Shown here: positions 34,324 to 43,387 of the stretch, piece by piece
Position numbering within the stretch: position 1 is the first letter of the stretch
How the letters are laid out: the number at the start of each line of letters is the position of its first letter
DNA from: G965220825 sp965220825
GTDB taxonomy: Bacteria > Pseudomonadota > Alphaproteobacteria > UBA828
Assembly (NCBI GenBank): GCA_965220825.1
Contig: OZ244839.1
Span: 2,976,001 to 3,040,000 of the forward strand
Direction of reading: 5' to 3'
Length of the DNA stretch: 64,000 nucleotides
The notes under the pieces: model-generated
Database searches by the model: none
The model's input: only the letters and a program-made list of their open reading frames with translations
Told to the model about the DNA's origin: nothing
Program-made: the position numbers and the translations under genes

Positions 34324-35400
34324 TCAGACGATTTGCGGCTCCGATTTCGCGAGCGCGGCCGTCATCCCGGACTCATATTCTTCGAGGGGGTCGAAGTCGT
34401 CGAGGGCGCGGGCGACTATCTGGGTGCCGCTGGTGAGCGCAATGTTGAAGAGAGCGTCACCTTCATGCACCAGCGGCAGGTTTGTCCGTCCGATGACGAT
34501 GCCGTCCGCGGGCGCGGCGATTTCCGTTTCGGTTTCGCCAAGCGGGTCGGAGACAATCGCCAGAACCTGTTCCGCCGCGACCCAGGCACCGACCGACGTC
34601 TCGGCGCGGAGCACGCCGCTGCATGGCGCCCGAACCCAGCGGCTCGAGCGCAGAACGACCGGGCGGCGCGCGGACCGGGTCTTCCGTCTGTGCGGCAGCA
34701 TGCCGAGCCGGCGCATCACGCGGGTGACGCCGTTGACGCCCGCGCGGATTGCCGCCTCGTTGAAGCGCAGCGCCTCACCCGCTTCGTAGACGATCACCGG
34801 GACGCCAAGCGTGCTGCTCGCCGCCCGCAGGCTGCCCTCCCGAAAGCCGGCGTTGAGCACCACGGGAACGCCGAACGCATCCGCCATTTGCTCGGCCTCG
34901 GAATCGTCGAGGTTGGCGCGGATCTGCGGGTAATTCTCGCGATGCAGGCTGGCCGTGTGCAGATCGATGCCGTGAGTCGACTGGGCGACGATTTCATCGA
35001 GCAGGAGCTTGGCGATCCGCGCCGCAAGCGAGCCCTGGGCCGACCCGGGGAAGGAGCGGTTGAGGTCGCGCCGGTCCGGCAGATACCGGCTCAGGTTCAG
35101 AAAGCCCGGGACGTTCACGATCGGGACGGCGAGGAGAGTGCCGCGTAGTTCCCCGAGGGCGCCCAGCTTCATGACGCGGCGGATGATCTCCACGCCATTG
35201 ATCTCGTCGCCGTGCAGTGCCGCTGAAACGAAAAGCCGGGGGCCGTCCCGTCGACCGTTGATGACGTGGACCGGCATGGTAATGGGAACCCGCGTCGACA
35301 GGTCGGCGATCGGGAGGTCGACCTGGCCGGCTCGCCCGGGGCGAAACGAGGCGCCTCCCACGCGCACCGGGCTGGCCGGTTTACGCACCCCCCGGGACAC
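34324..35400 (-). CDS. M14-family succinylglutamate desuccinylase/aspartoacylase-like protein
   Basis: This 358-residue zinc hydrolase has the metal site His63/Glu66 in AALHGDEINGVEII, a later GIDLHTASLHRENYPQIRAN and a C-terminal biotinyl-like beta domain (GIVIGRTNLPLVHEGDALFN). It lies 3 bp after rimK on the same strand, in a three-gene set with the RimK ligase and a retropepsin-like protein. In such sets an AstE-like enzyme is thought to act on the same small peptides or amino acid conjugates as the ligase; that is inference. Confidence 0.88.
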   Translation of the reverse strand: MSRGVRKPASPVRVGGASFRPGRAGQVDLPIADLSTRVPITMPVHVINGRRDGPRLFVSAALHGDEINGVEIIRRVMKLGALGELRGTLLAVPIVNVPGFLNLSRYLPDRRDLNRSFPGSAQGSLAARIAKLLLDEIVAQSTHGIDLHTASLHRENYPQIRANLDDSEAEQMADAFGVPVVLNAGFREGSLRAASSTLGVPVIVYEAGEALRFNEAAIRAGVNGVTRVMRRLGMLPHRRKTRSARRPVVLRSSRWVRAPCSGVLRAETSVGAWVAAEQVLAIVSDPLGETETEIAAPADGIVIGRTNLPLVHEGDALFNIALTSGTQIVARALDDFDPLEEYESGMTAALAKSEPQIV

Positions 35401-35403
35401 CGC

Positions 35404-36309
35404 CTAGCCCCGGCCCCGCGTCCGCGTCCTGGCGGGCTTGGCGTGGCTTTCGATGAAGGTGATGATCTGCCCCGCGATGTCTTCGCCGGTGGCTTTTTCG
35501 ATGCCTTCCAGCCCCGGGCTCGAGTTCACCTCCATGATGACCGGGCCGTGGTTCGCACGCAGGAAGTCGACACCCGCGACGTTGAGTCCCATGACCGCGG
35601 CCGCGCGAACCGCGGTAGAGCGCTCCTCGGGCGTGATCCGGATGCGGTCGGCCGTTCCGCCCCGGTGCAGGTTGGAGCGAAAATCGTCCGGCGCCCCCTT
35701 CCGCATCATGGCGCCGACCACACGCTTGCCTATGACGAACGCCCGGATGTCGGCGCCTCCCGCCTCCTTGATGAATTCCTGCACCAGGATGTTCACCTTG
35801 GCGCCGCGAAACGCTTCGAAAACGCTTTTGGCCGACGACATGGTTTCGCCGAGTACGACACCGATCCCCTGTGTGCCTTCCAGCAGCTTTATGACGACCG
35901 GAGGGCCGTTCACCATGCGAATGACTTCTTCCGCCTGTTTTGCAGAATTCGCGAAGCCCGTTACCGGCAGGCCCAGCCCTTCACGGGACAGAAGCTGTAG
36001 CGACCGCAGCTTGTCGCGCGACCGGCCGATGGCCACCGACTCGTTGAGCGGCCAAACGCCCATCATTTCGAATTGCCGCAGTACGGCGAGGCCGTAGAAC
36101 GTAATCGAGGCTCCGATGCGGGGTATGATCGCGTCGTAGCCCGAAAGAAGCTCGCCATTGTATTTCACTTGAGGGCGATGGGCGGTGATATTCACGTAAC
36201 ACTGAGTGGTGTTGATGACATCGATGTGATGACCCCGTTCCTCCGCCACCGCCACGAGACGCTTGTGGGAATAGAGGTCGGGGTTTCGTGCGAGCATCGC
36301 GATTTTCAT
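35404..36309 (-). CDS. rimK: RimK family ATP-grasp ligase
   Basis: This 301-residue ATP-grasp enzyme starts MKIAMLARNPDLYSHKRLVA. The family pattern is visible in DAIIPRIGASITFYG, PVVIKLLEGTQGIGVVLGE, RAFVIGKRVVGAMMRKG and the Mg-binding VIMEVNSSPGLEGIEKATG. E. coli RimK adds glutamates to ribosomal protein S6 and makes poly-glutamate. It overlaps the upstream retropepsin-like gene by 4 bp (ATGA), so the two are translated together. The substrate here is not proven. Confidence 0.93.
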   Translation of the reverse strand: MKIAMLARNPDLYSHKRLVAVAEERGHHIDVINTTQCYVNITAHRPQVKYNGELLSGYDAIIPRIGASITFYGLAVLRQFEMMGVWPLNESVAIGRSRDKLRSLQLLSREGLGLPVTGFANSAKQAEEVIRMVNGPPVVIKLLEGTQGIGVVLGETMSSAKSVFEAFRGAKVNILVQEFIKEAGGADIRAFVIGKRVVGAMMRKGAPDDFRSNLHRGGTADRIRITPEERSTAVRAAAVMGLNVAGVDFLRANHGPVIMEVNSSPGLEGIEKATGEDIAGQIITFIESHAKPARTRTRGRG

Positions 36310-36836
36310 TTGGCGTCCTTTCGGGTGAGGCGGCCGGGTGGCGCGGCGGATCGCGCGCGTCTGCCCGTGCAGTAGGATCGCTTCGGATCGACGATCAGGC
36401 GGCCGCGCATCGCCTCGCGCCCGATAAGCATCCTGAAACCCATTTCATCGCGGTCGGTAAGTGTGAGTTCGATCGTCCACGCCTTGCCGCCGATACCGAG
36501 AACGGTCGTGATGACGTGGCGGCGCTCCCGCGTGCCTCCCGGGTTGGTGACCAGGCGAAAGTCCGCGAGCGGCGCCGCGCAGCGCACGGCGGTCCCGTCA
36601 TCGTGCTGAAACGGGTACGCGTGGAAGCGCACCCAGGGCATCCCGTCTATCTCGTAAAGCTCCTGGTTCCAGGCATGCAGGGCCGAGGTCTTGGCGCCGG
36701 TGTCGAGCTTCGCCTTGATCCTGTCGATCCCGAGCGCGGGCAAGGAGACCCATTCACGCCAGCCCACGATCCGACGATTGCCACCGGTCGTTTGTCCGAC
36801 CGCCTTCACCGCGCCGGTTTCTCCCCGGTCAACCAT
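36306..36836 (-). CDS. RimB-like retropepsin/ATP-dependent zinc protease family protein
   Basis: This 176-residue protein has a GWREWVSLPALGI start of the domain and the aspartic-protease-like motif KLDTGAKTSAL (Asp45-Thr-Gly), followed by RHVITTVLGIGGKAWTIELT and MLIGREAM. This matches the retropepsin-like family named ATP-dependent zinc protease or RimB. In Pseudomonas RimB cooperates with RimK to adjust S6 modification. It leads the three-gene unit and overlaps rimK by ATGA. The N-terminal 20 residues are non-conserved. Confidence 0.87.
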   Translation of the reverse strand: MVDRGETGAVKAVGQTTGGNRRIVGWREWVSLPALGIDRIKAKLDTGAKTSALHAWNQELYEIDGMPWVRFHAYPFQHDDGTAVRCAAPLADFRLVTNPGGTRERRHVITTVLGIGGKAWTIELTLTDRDEMGFRMLIGREAMRGRLIVDPKRSYCTGRRARSAAPPGRLTRKDAK

Positions 36837-36942
36837 TACGCTTGAAAGGGTATCAGCCCGGGCACCCGCCCGCGAGCGGTGGGAAGCTCATTATCGGCGT
36901 GGAGAGGGTGAGCGGAAGTTGCGCCTCCGCGAACCGGCGCGC

Positions 36943-37587
36943 TCACCCGCGGGATCTGCCGGTGGAAAGGAGAAACACGGCCTGTTCGCCGAACAGGTTG
37001 GCGAAGCGGCCGGTGCCGCGGAAGCGGCTTGCCTTGCCGTGGGAATCCACCTGGACGCGCCGGTCGATGTGGATCTCCAGGCTGCGGCACAGCATGACGA
37101 AGTCCTTGATGGTACAGGGGCGGATCTGGGGCGTGTCGTACCATGGGCCCCCGGCGCCGAGCGGCTCCGGCATGCGCCCGCGCAGCGTCAGGTGCATGCG
37201 GTGGCGCCAATAGCCGAAATTGGGGATGGAGACGATGGCATGGCGCCCGATGCGCAGGAGCTCCAGCAGCACGCCGCGCGGGTCGTGGATGGCCGGCAGG
37301 GTCTGGCTCAGCACCACATAGTCGAAGGCCGCGTCCGGGTAGTCGGCGAGGTCCGTGTCCGCATCGCCCTGGATGACCGAAAGGCCGCGCCGTACGGAGG
37401 CGTTCACCCCCTCCTGGCCGATCTCGATGCCGCGCCCCTCCACCGCCTTCTCGCGGGCCAGCAGCTCCAGCAGCGCGCCGTCGCCGCAGCCGACGTCGAG
37501 AAGCCTGGAGCGGGGCTCCACCATCTCGGCGATAAGGCGATGGTCGGGGCGGGCGCCGTCGCCTGGCGCCCTGCGGCGGGCCGCCAT
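36943..37587 (-). CDS. metW: Methionine biosynthesis protein MetW
   Basis: This 214-residue methyltransferase-like protein has the SAM-type motif LLDVGCGDGALLELL, VLSQTLPAIHDPRGVLLELL and the MetW-specific SIPNFGYWRHRMHLTLRG, PWYDTPQIRPCTIKDF and LFGEQAVFLL. MetW works with MetX in bacteria where MetX alone is not sufficient. Its ATG overlaps the metX stop (TGATG), a classic metXW pair. Confidence 0.95.
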   Translation of the reverse strand: MAARRRAPGDGARPDHRLIAEMVEPRSRLLDVGCGDGALLELLAREKAVEGRGIEIGQEGVNASVRRGLSVIQGDADTDLADYPDAAFDYVVLSQTLPAIHDPRGVLLELLRIGRHAIVSIPNFGYWRHRMHLTLRGRMPEPLGAGGPWYDTPQIRPCTIKDFVMLCRSLEIHIDRRVQVDSHGKASRFRGTGRFANLFGEQAVFLLSTGRSRG

Positions 37588-38744
37588 CAGCAGGGGAGCC
37601 CGCGCTTTTCGGCCGCGCCGGTGAGGAAGCCGCGCAGCGTCTCGAACATGTCGGGCTCGTCCAGCAGGAAGGCGTCGTGGCCCTTGTCACTCACGACCTC
37701 GACGAAGCTCACATTGGCGGCGACGGCCGCCAGCGCCCGCACGACCGCCCGGTTCTCCGCCGTGGGATAGAGCCAGTCGCTGGTGAACGAGATCACGCAG
37801 AAGCGCGAGCCGCAGCCCCGGAAGGCATTGGCCAGCACCCCGCCATGCTCCGCCGCCAGGTCGAAATAGTCCATCGCCCGGGTGATGTAGAGATAGGAGT
37901 TGGCGTCGAAGCGTTCCACGAAGCTCCGCCCCTGGTGGCGCAGGTAGCTTTCCACCTGGAAGTCGGCGTCGAAGCCGTAGGTGATGCTGGAGCGGTCCTG
38001 CAGGGAGCGGCCGAACTTGGTGTGCAGCGCGGGCTCCGAGAGATAGGTGATGTGGGCCGCCATGCGCGCCACCGCAAGGCCGCGAACGGGGTTGGCTCCA
38101 TGTTCGAGATAGCGCCCCTCGCGCCATTCCGGATCCGCCATGATCGCCTGGCGGCCCACCTCGTGGAAGGCGATGTTCTGCGCGGACTGCCTGGCCGCAC
38201 AGGCGATGGGTACCGCCGAAAAGCAGCGGTCGGGAAAGCTCGCGGCCCACTGCAGCACCTGCATGCCCCCCATGGAGCCGCCGGCGACGCAAAAGAGCTG
38301 TTCGATGCCGAGACTGTCGATCAGCATGGCCTGGGCCTTGACCATGTCGCGGATGGTGATGACCGGGAAGTCGAGGCCGTAAGCCCGCCCGGTTTCGGGG
38401 TTGGTCTCCTTGGGACCCACCGTTCCCATGCAGCCGCCCAGCACATTGGCGCAGATCACGAAATAACGGTCGGTGTCGAAGGGCCTGCCGGGGCCAACCA
38501 TCAGCTCCCACCAGCCGGGCCTGCCGCTGACCGGATGGGGGCCGAGGACGAACTGGTCGCCGGTCAGTGCGTGGCACAGCAGCACGGCGTTGGAGCGCGC
38601 CGCGTTGAGCGTGCCGTAGGTCCGATAGGCGACCGTGAACGGCCCGAGCGTCACGCCGCAGTCGAGTTCGAGCGGAACCGTTCCGCCCAGTTCCACCCGG
38701 TGGTCGGACCCCTCGCCGGCCGCCGCCGTTGCGCTTACCTGCAT
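37587..38744 (-). CDS. metX: Homoserine O-acetyltransferase MetX
   Basis: This 385-residue alpha/beta hydrolase acyltransferase has the nucleophile Ser in AGGSMGGMQVLQWAASFPDR, a catalytic Asp in TSDWLYPTAENRAV and His in DKGHDAFLLDEPDM. It acylates homoserine for methionine synthesis; acetyl rather than succinyl is suggested by the O-acetylhomoserine sulfhydrylase at 53405-54700. No SAM riboswitch was found in the 300 bp upstream. Confidence 0.95.
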   Translation of the reverse strand: MQVSATAAAGEGSDHRVELGGTVPLELDCGVTLGPFTVAYRTYGTLNAARSNAVLLCHALTGDQFVLGPHPVSGRPGWWELMVGPGRPFDTDRYFVICANVLGGCMGTVGPKETNPETGRAYGLDFPVITIRDMVKAQAMLIDSLGIEQLFCVAGGSMGGMQVLQWAASFPDRCFSAVPIACAARQSAQNIAFHEVGRQAIMADPEWREGRYLEHGANPVRGLAVARMAAHITYLSEPALHTKFGRSLQDRSSITYGFDADFQVESYLRHQGRSFVERFDANSYLYITRAMDYFDLAAEHGGVLANAFRGCGSRFCVISFTSDWLYPTAENRAVVRALAAVAANVSFVEVVSDKGHDAFLLDEPDMFETLRGFLTGAAEKRGLPC

Positions 38745-39056
38745 GGAAGCAATGGTAGCACCGCCGTGGTGTCTTTTTTAGGTGCGCGGCTCTCCCGGCC
38801 CGCATGTTTCGTTGCCACCGCCGGAGAAGGGCCCCGGAGCCCTTCTTGGCTTGGACGCCTTCCAAATCCGGATAGATCGCCTGTTACGGACAAAAGGCGA
38901 CGTTCCCTTTGATTTTTCGCACCTCATGGACTAGAGCGGTGCCCGTCCGAACGCCTGCGCACGGGCTTCGGCTCTCCGCCGGCCCATACCGGGAGCGCCG
39001 CCTTCGGAGAGGGGTCTGCTCCCGCACCGCCATCTCTTTCACGGTTCGAACGCACG
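38745..39056. other. Intergenic stretch with extended half palindrome
   Basis: These 312 bp separate the divergent metX and chorismate mutase genes. They hold the half palindrome annotated at 38781 and its extension to about 38890. No open frame of coding character, no riboswitch and no clear promoter pair were recognised in the rest. Confidence 0.55.
38781..38805. repeat. Half copy of the intergenic palindrome, extended type (b)
   Basis: The arm reads GGTGCGCGGCTCTCC then CGGCCCGCAT, a slightly changed left arm preceded by a six-T run plus A as in copy 4. No right arm follows. The downstream 90 bp share ATGTTTC, TTGCCAC, GCCGGAGA and CCAAATCCGGAT with the copy near 27480, so the two form a related pair. 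Confidence 0.65.
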
Positions 39057-39953
39057 ATGAACGAACGCTCGTCTACGGATCCGCCGCTCGGCGCCTTGCG
39101 CGAAGAGATCGACGCGCTCGACCGGGCGATTCATGATCTTCTGATGCGCCGGATGGATGCCGCCGTCCGGGTCAGCGAGGCGAAGCGCGCCGCCGGCGTT
39201 TCCGGCACGCTGTTTCGCCCGGCGCGCGAAGCGGCCGTGTTGCGGCGCCTCGAAGCGCGCCACGAAGGTCCGTTCCCGTTTTCGGTGGTGGCGCGAATCT
39301 GGTGCGAGATCATGTCGGCCACCCTCACGGCGGAGGGGAGCTTCTCGGTCTCGGCGTTTACGCCCGAGGACACAATGGAGGGCCGCCGCTTCGCGGAGCT
39401 CGCGCGGGCCCATTTCGGTGCGCGAACCCCCATGGCCCAGACCCGTACCGAGAGCGGGGTGCTCCGGGCGGTCCGGGACGGCAAGGTCTCTGTCGGCGTG
39501 CTGCCTCTGCCGGTGGATTCGCTCGGCGGCGACGCCGGCGTGAGCGCGGATCCCTGGTGGTTGACGCTGGCGGTGGGCGGCGATGCGCGGCCGGCGATCA
39601 TCTCGCACCTGCCCTGGGTGGGCGAGGGCGCGCCGGTGGCGCTGGTGGTCGCCAATATTCCGCCGGAGCCCTCCGGCGACGACATGTCGTTCCTGGCGCT
39701 TGAATCGACCGATTCGATCAGCCGTGACAGCATTCGTGCGGCATTCGCTGCGGTGGGGCTGGAAATGGCCCGCGGCATCGCCTGGCAGGGCCAGAGCGGT
39801 TCCGACGGCCGCTGGCAACTGATCGAGACCGCGGGCTTCGTCGCGGAGGGCGATTCGCGGCTCCAGGCGTTCGAGGAGCATATGGGCGACGTCATCCTGC
39901 GTATCGTGCCGCTGGGCTGCCATCCCGTACCCCGCGCGACGCGGACGGACTGA
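39057..39953 (+). CDS. Chorismate mutase (AroQ) with prephenate-dehydratase-like tail
   Basis: The N-terminal 95 residues are an AroQ chorismate mutase (LGALREEIDALDRAIHDLLM, then VSEAKRAAG and FRPAREAAVLRRL). The remaining 200 residues resemble a decayed prephenate dehydratase plus ACT region: a terminal LIETAGFVAEGDSRLQAFEE and DVILRIVPLGCHPVP look like the ACT end, but the dehydratase catalytic TRF motif was not seen. It probably only converts chorismate to prephenate. It is the first gene of a run with hisC and tyrA. Confidence 0.85.
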   Translation: MNERSSTDPPLGALREEIDALDRAIHDLLMRRMDAAVRVSEAKRAAGVSGTLFRPAREAAVLRRLEARHEGPFPFSVVARIWCEIMSATLTAEGSFSVSAFTPEDTMEGRRFAELARAHFGARTPMAQTRTESGVLRAVRDGKVSVGVLPLPVDSLGGDAGVSADPWWLTLAVGGDARPAIISHLPWVGEGAPVALVVANIPPEPSGDDMSFLALESTDSISRDSIRAAFAAVGLEMARGIAWQGQSGSDGRWQLIETAGFVAEGDSRLQAFEEHMGDVILRIVPLGCHPVPRATRTD

Positions 39954-39970
39954 CGACGGCCGGTGAGACG

Positions 39971-41083
39971 ATGACGGCGCAGCCGGAGCCCCGCGCAGGC
40001 ATCATGGAGATCACCCCCTATGTGGGGGGACGGTCCTCGGCGGAGGGGCATGCCAACGTTATCAAGCTTTCGTCCAACGAAGGCGCGCTGGGGCCGAGCC
40101 CGGCGGCGCAGGCCGCCTATCGCGACCACGCGGCGCTCCTCCATCGCTACCCGGATGGCGGCGCCTCCGCCCTGCGCGCGGCACTCGGCGAACGGCATGG
40201 GATCGACCCGGCGCGGATCGTCTGCGGCAACGGCTCGGACGAATTGCTCCAGCTCCTTGCCCGGGCCTATGCGGGGCCGGGCGACGAGATCGTCTATTCG
40301 CGTCACGGGTTTCTCGTCTATCCCCTGGCGGCGCTCGCCGCCGGCGCCCGGCCGGTGGCCGCGCCGGAGACCGACTTCACGGCCGATCCCGATGCTCTGC
40401 TCGCCTGCGTCACGGAGCGGACTCGCATCCTCTTCCTCGCCAACCCCAACAACCCGACCGGCACCTATGTCTCGCGGGCCGCGTTGCGCCGGCTCTGGAG
40501 CCGGTTGCCCGAGAACGTTCTGCTGGTGCTGGACGCGGCCTATGCGGAGTTCGTCTCCGCGCCCGATTACGATTCCGGCTTCGAGCTTGCGGAGATGGGG
40601 CGCAATGTGGTGACGACCCGTACCTTCTCCAAGATTTACGGGCTGGCGGCGCTGCGCCTCGGCTGGGCCTATGGCGCACCCGCCGTGATCGACGTCCTGA
40701 ACCGCGTCCGCGGCCCCTTCAACGCCAACGGTGCGGCGCTCGCCGCGGCACTCGCCGCGCTGGACGATACGGAACATGTGCTGCGCGCGCGCGAGCACGC
40801 CGATGCGGGCCGGGCGGCGTTCGCGGCGCAGATGCGGGCTCTCGGCCTCGCGGTCGTGCCGAGCGTCTGCAATTTCGTTCTGCTGGGCTTTCCGGCCGAG
40901 CCCGGGAGGGATGCGGCGGCGGCCGAGCGCTTTCTCGCGGAACGCGGCATCCTGGTCCGCGACATGAAAGCCTACGGCCTGCCGGGCCACCTTCGCGTCA
41001 CCGTGGGCCTCGAGACGGAGATGGCGGCCGCGGGAAGTGCGCTCGAGGATTTCGCGGCGGCAGCACCGGGCGGTGGACCATGA
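39971..41083 (+). CDS. hisC: Histidinol-phosphate aminotransferase
   Basis: This 370-residue class I/II PLP aminotransferase has KLSSNEGALGPSPAAQAAY, FLANPNNPTGTYVS, VLDAAYAEFV and the Schiff-base lysine in TFSKIYGLAALRLGW, all HisC features. HisC enzymes in this position, beside chorismate mutase and tyrA, often also transaminate aromatic keto acids or prephenate, which would suit the neighbours. It ends with a 4-bp ATGA overlap into tyrA. Confidence 0.93.
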   Translation: MTAQPEPRAGIMEITPYVGGRSSAEGHANVIKLSSNEGALGPSPAAQAAYRDHAALLHRYPDGGASALRAALGERHGIDPARIVCGNGSDELLQLLARAYAGPGDEIVYSRHGFLVYPLAALAAGARPVAAPETDFTADPDALLACVTERTRILFLANPNNPTGTYVSRAALRRLWSRLPENVLLVLDAAYAEFVSAPDYDSGFELAEMGRNVVTTRTFSKIYGLAALRLGWAYGAPAVIDVLNRVRGPFNANGAALAAALAALDDTEHVLRAREHADAGRAAFAAQMRALGLAVVPSVCNFVLLGFPAEPGRDAAAAERFLAERGILVRDMKAYGLPGHLRVTVGLETEMAAAGSALEDFAAAAPGGGP

Positions 41084-41967
41084 GCGGCGAACGACCCTTC
41101 TCCCGGGTCGCCCTGATAGGGCTCGGGCTGATCAACTCCTCTCTCGCACGGGTCCTGAGGAAGGCGGAACACGAGCCGGAGATCATAGGCTGCGCCCGCA
41201 CCCCGGCGACACGGCAAAAGGCGTCCGAGCTCGGCCTGGTGGACCGCGTGACGGACGATGCGGCCGAGGCGGTGACGGGCGCCGATCTGGTCGTGCTGGG
41301 GACTCCCGTCGGGACCTTCGGAGCACTCGCGGCCCATTTCGGGCCCTCTCTCGCCCCGGGTGCCGTCGTTACCGATGTCGGGTCGGTGAAGAGCGCGGCG
41401 ATCGAGGCGGTGACGCCCCATCTGCCGGAGGGCGTGCATTTCGTCCCCGGCCATCCGGTGGCGGGCACCGAGCATTCCGGGCCGGAGGCGGGCTTCGCCG
41501 AGATTTTCGACGGGCGCTGGTGCATTCTCACGCCCGAGCCGGACACGGACCCTCAAGCGGTTGAACGGATCGCCGCGCTCTGGCGCGGTGCGGGCATGAC
41601 GGTGGAATCGATGGACGCCCGCCACCATGATGCGGTGCTCGCCATCACCTCCCACCTGCCGCATCTGATCGCCTACAATATCGTCGGTACGGTCGCCGAT
41701 CTCGAGGAGGAGACCAAGCGGGAGGTGGTGAAATATGCGGCCGGCGGGTTCCGGGATTTCACCCGTATCGCCGCGTCGGACCCGGTCATGTGGCGGGACG
41801 TCTTTCTCAACAACCGGGCGGCCGTGCTGGAGATGCTCGGTCGCTTCGACGAGGATCTGACGGCGCTCAAGCGGGCGATCCGGCGGGGCGACGGCGCCTA
41901 TCTGGAAGCCCTCTTTACGCGGACCCGCGCGATCCGACGCGGCGTCATCGAGGCGAAGCAGGCCTGA
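41080..41967 (+). CDS. tyrA: Prephenate/arogenate dehydrogenase family protein
   Basis: This 295-residue NAD-dependent enzyme has the Rossmann motif ALIGLGLINSSLARVL, then VVLGTPVGTFGAL, VTDVGSVKSAAIEAV, the substrate-binding PGHPVAGTEHSGPEAG and a helical dimerisation half with HHDAVLAITSHLPHLIAY. It oxidatively decarboxylates prephenate or arogenate toward tyrosine. The start overlaps hisC (ATGA). Confidence 0.94.
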   Translation: MSGERPFSRVALIGLGLINSSLARVLRKAEHEPEIIGCARTPATRQKASELGLVDRVTDDAAEAVTGADLVVLGTPVGTFGALAAHFGPSLAPGAVVTDVGSVKSAAIEAVTPHLPEGVHFVPGHPVAGTEHSGPEAGFAEIFDGRWCILTPEPDTDPQAVERIAALWRGAGMTVESMDARHHDAVLAITSHLPHLIAYNIVGTVADLEEETKREVVKYAAGGFRDFTRIAASDPVMWRDVFLNNRAAVLEMLGRFDEDLTALKRAIRRGDGAYLEALFTRTRAIRRGVIEAKQA

Positions 41968-42016
41968 CGCCGCCCCGGGGACTCCCGCGTTCGTGGACCG
42001 CAAAGGGGAGGGCGGC

Positions 42017-43387
42017 ATGTCCAGGGTACTCGGCGCCTCCGGCGAGACGGAGAAATATCTCAACCGCTTCATGGCGGGCGTCGAGAAGCGCAATCCCGGC
42101 GAGCCCGAATTCATCCAGGCGGTTCGCGAGGTCGCTTCCTCCGTCTTTCCCTATATCGCGGACAAGCCGCGCTATCACGAGATGCAGATTCTCGAGCGCA
42201 TGGCGGAGCCGGACCGGGCGATCTTCTTCCGCGTGCCCTGGACGGACGACGAGGGGAACATCCGCAACAACCGGGGCTACCGCGTGCAGTTCAACGGCGC
42301 GATCGGCCCCTACAAGGGCGGTATCCGCTTCCACCCCTCGGTCAATCTCAGCATCATGAAGTTTCTGGGCTTCGAGCAGACCTTCAAGAACAGCCTCACC
42401 GGCCTACCCATGGGCGGCGGCAAGGGCGGCGCCAACTTCAACCCCAAGGGCAAGTCCGCGAACGAGGTCATGCGCTTCTGCCAGTCCTTCATCACCGAAC
42501 TCCACCGGCATATCGGCGAAAACACGGACGTCCCGGCGGGCGATGTGGGGGTCGGCGAGCGCGAGATCGGCTTCATGTTCGGCCAGTACAGGCGGATCAC
42601 CAACCGCTTCGTGGGCGTTCTCACGGGCAAGGGGCTTGCCTTCGGCGGGAGCCGGATGCGCACGGAGGCGACGGGCTATGGCTGCGCCTACTTCATGGAG
42701 AACATGCTGAATCACGCGGGCGAGGGGATGCGGGGCAAGCGCTGCGCCATATCCGGCTCCGGCAATGTCGCGATCCATTGCGCCGAAAAAATTTTCCAGC
42801 TCGGGGGCACGCCGGTCACGCTCTCGGATTCCGGCGGCTTCATCCATGAGCCCCGCGGCTTCGACGACAAGGACCTCGACTGGATCAAGGAGCTCAAGAC
42901 CGTGCGCCGGGGCCGCATCGCGGACTATGCGGAGCGCTCCAAGACCGCGTCCTTCCATGAAGGGCGGCCCTGGGGCGTGCCCTGCGATCTCGCATTTCCC
43001 TGTGCCACCCAGAACGAACTGAGCGCCGAGGAGGGAAAGACCTTGATCGCGAACGGCGTGAAGGCCGTCTGCGAGGGCGCGAACATGCCCTGCGAGGAAG
43101 GCGCGGTCGAGGCCTTCATTCGGCACCGCATCCCCTTCGGGCCGGCGAAGGCCGCGAATGCCGGCGGCGTCGGCGTCTCAGGTCTCGAGATGAGCCAGAA
43201 CAGCGCCCGTTACGCCTGGACCGACGAGACGGTTCACAACCATCTCACCGCCATGATGCGGAATATCCACGAATCCTGCGTCTCTTACGGAACGGACGAT
43301 ACGGGCTATGTGAACTATCTGAAGGGCGCCAATGTCGCGGGCTTCGTCAAGGTTGCGGACGCCATGCTGGCCTTCGGTCACGTCTGA
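42017..43387 (+). CDS. gdhA: NADP-specific glutamate dehydrogenase
   Basis: This 456-residue enzyme has GYRVQFNGAIGPYKGGIRFH, the catalytic-lysine loop LPMGGGKGGANFNPKG, ENTDVPAGDVGVG and a Rossmann domain with ISGSGNVAIHCAEK. The GPAKAANAGGVGVSGLEMSQ stretch marks the hexameric NADP type, which assimilates ammonia into glutamate. The ATG at 42017 has GGGAGGG upstream, so the GTG at 41993 is not used. Its stop overlaps the convergent dut gene by 10 bp. Confidence 0.96.
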   Translation: MSRVLGASGETEKYLNRFMAGVEKRNPGEPEFIQAVREVASSVFPYIADKPRYHEMQILERMAEPDRAIFFRVPWTDDEGNIRNNRGYRVQFNGAIGPYKGGIRFHPSVNLSIMKFLGFEQTFKNSLTGLPMGGGKGGANFNPKGKSANEVMRFCQSFITELHRHIGENTDVPAGDVGVGEREIGFMFGQYRRITNRFVGVLTGKGLAFGGSRMRTEATGYGCAYFMENMLNHAGEGMRGKRCAISGSGNVAIHCAEKIFQLGGTPVTLSDSGGFIHEPRGFDDKDLDWIKELKTVRRGRIADYAERSKTASFHEGRPWGVPCDLAFPCATQNELSAEEGKTLIANGVKAVCEGANMPCEEGAVEAFIRHRIPFGPAKAANAGGVGVSGLEMSQNSARYAWTDETVHNHLTAMMRNIHESCVSYGTDDTGYVNYLKGANVAGFVKVADAMLAFGHV

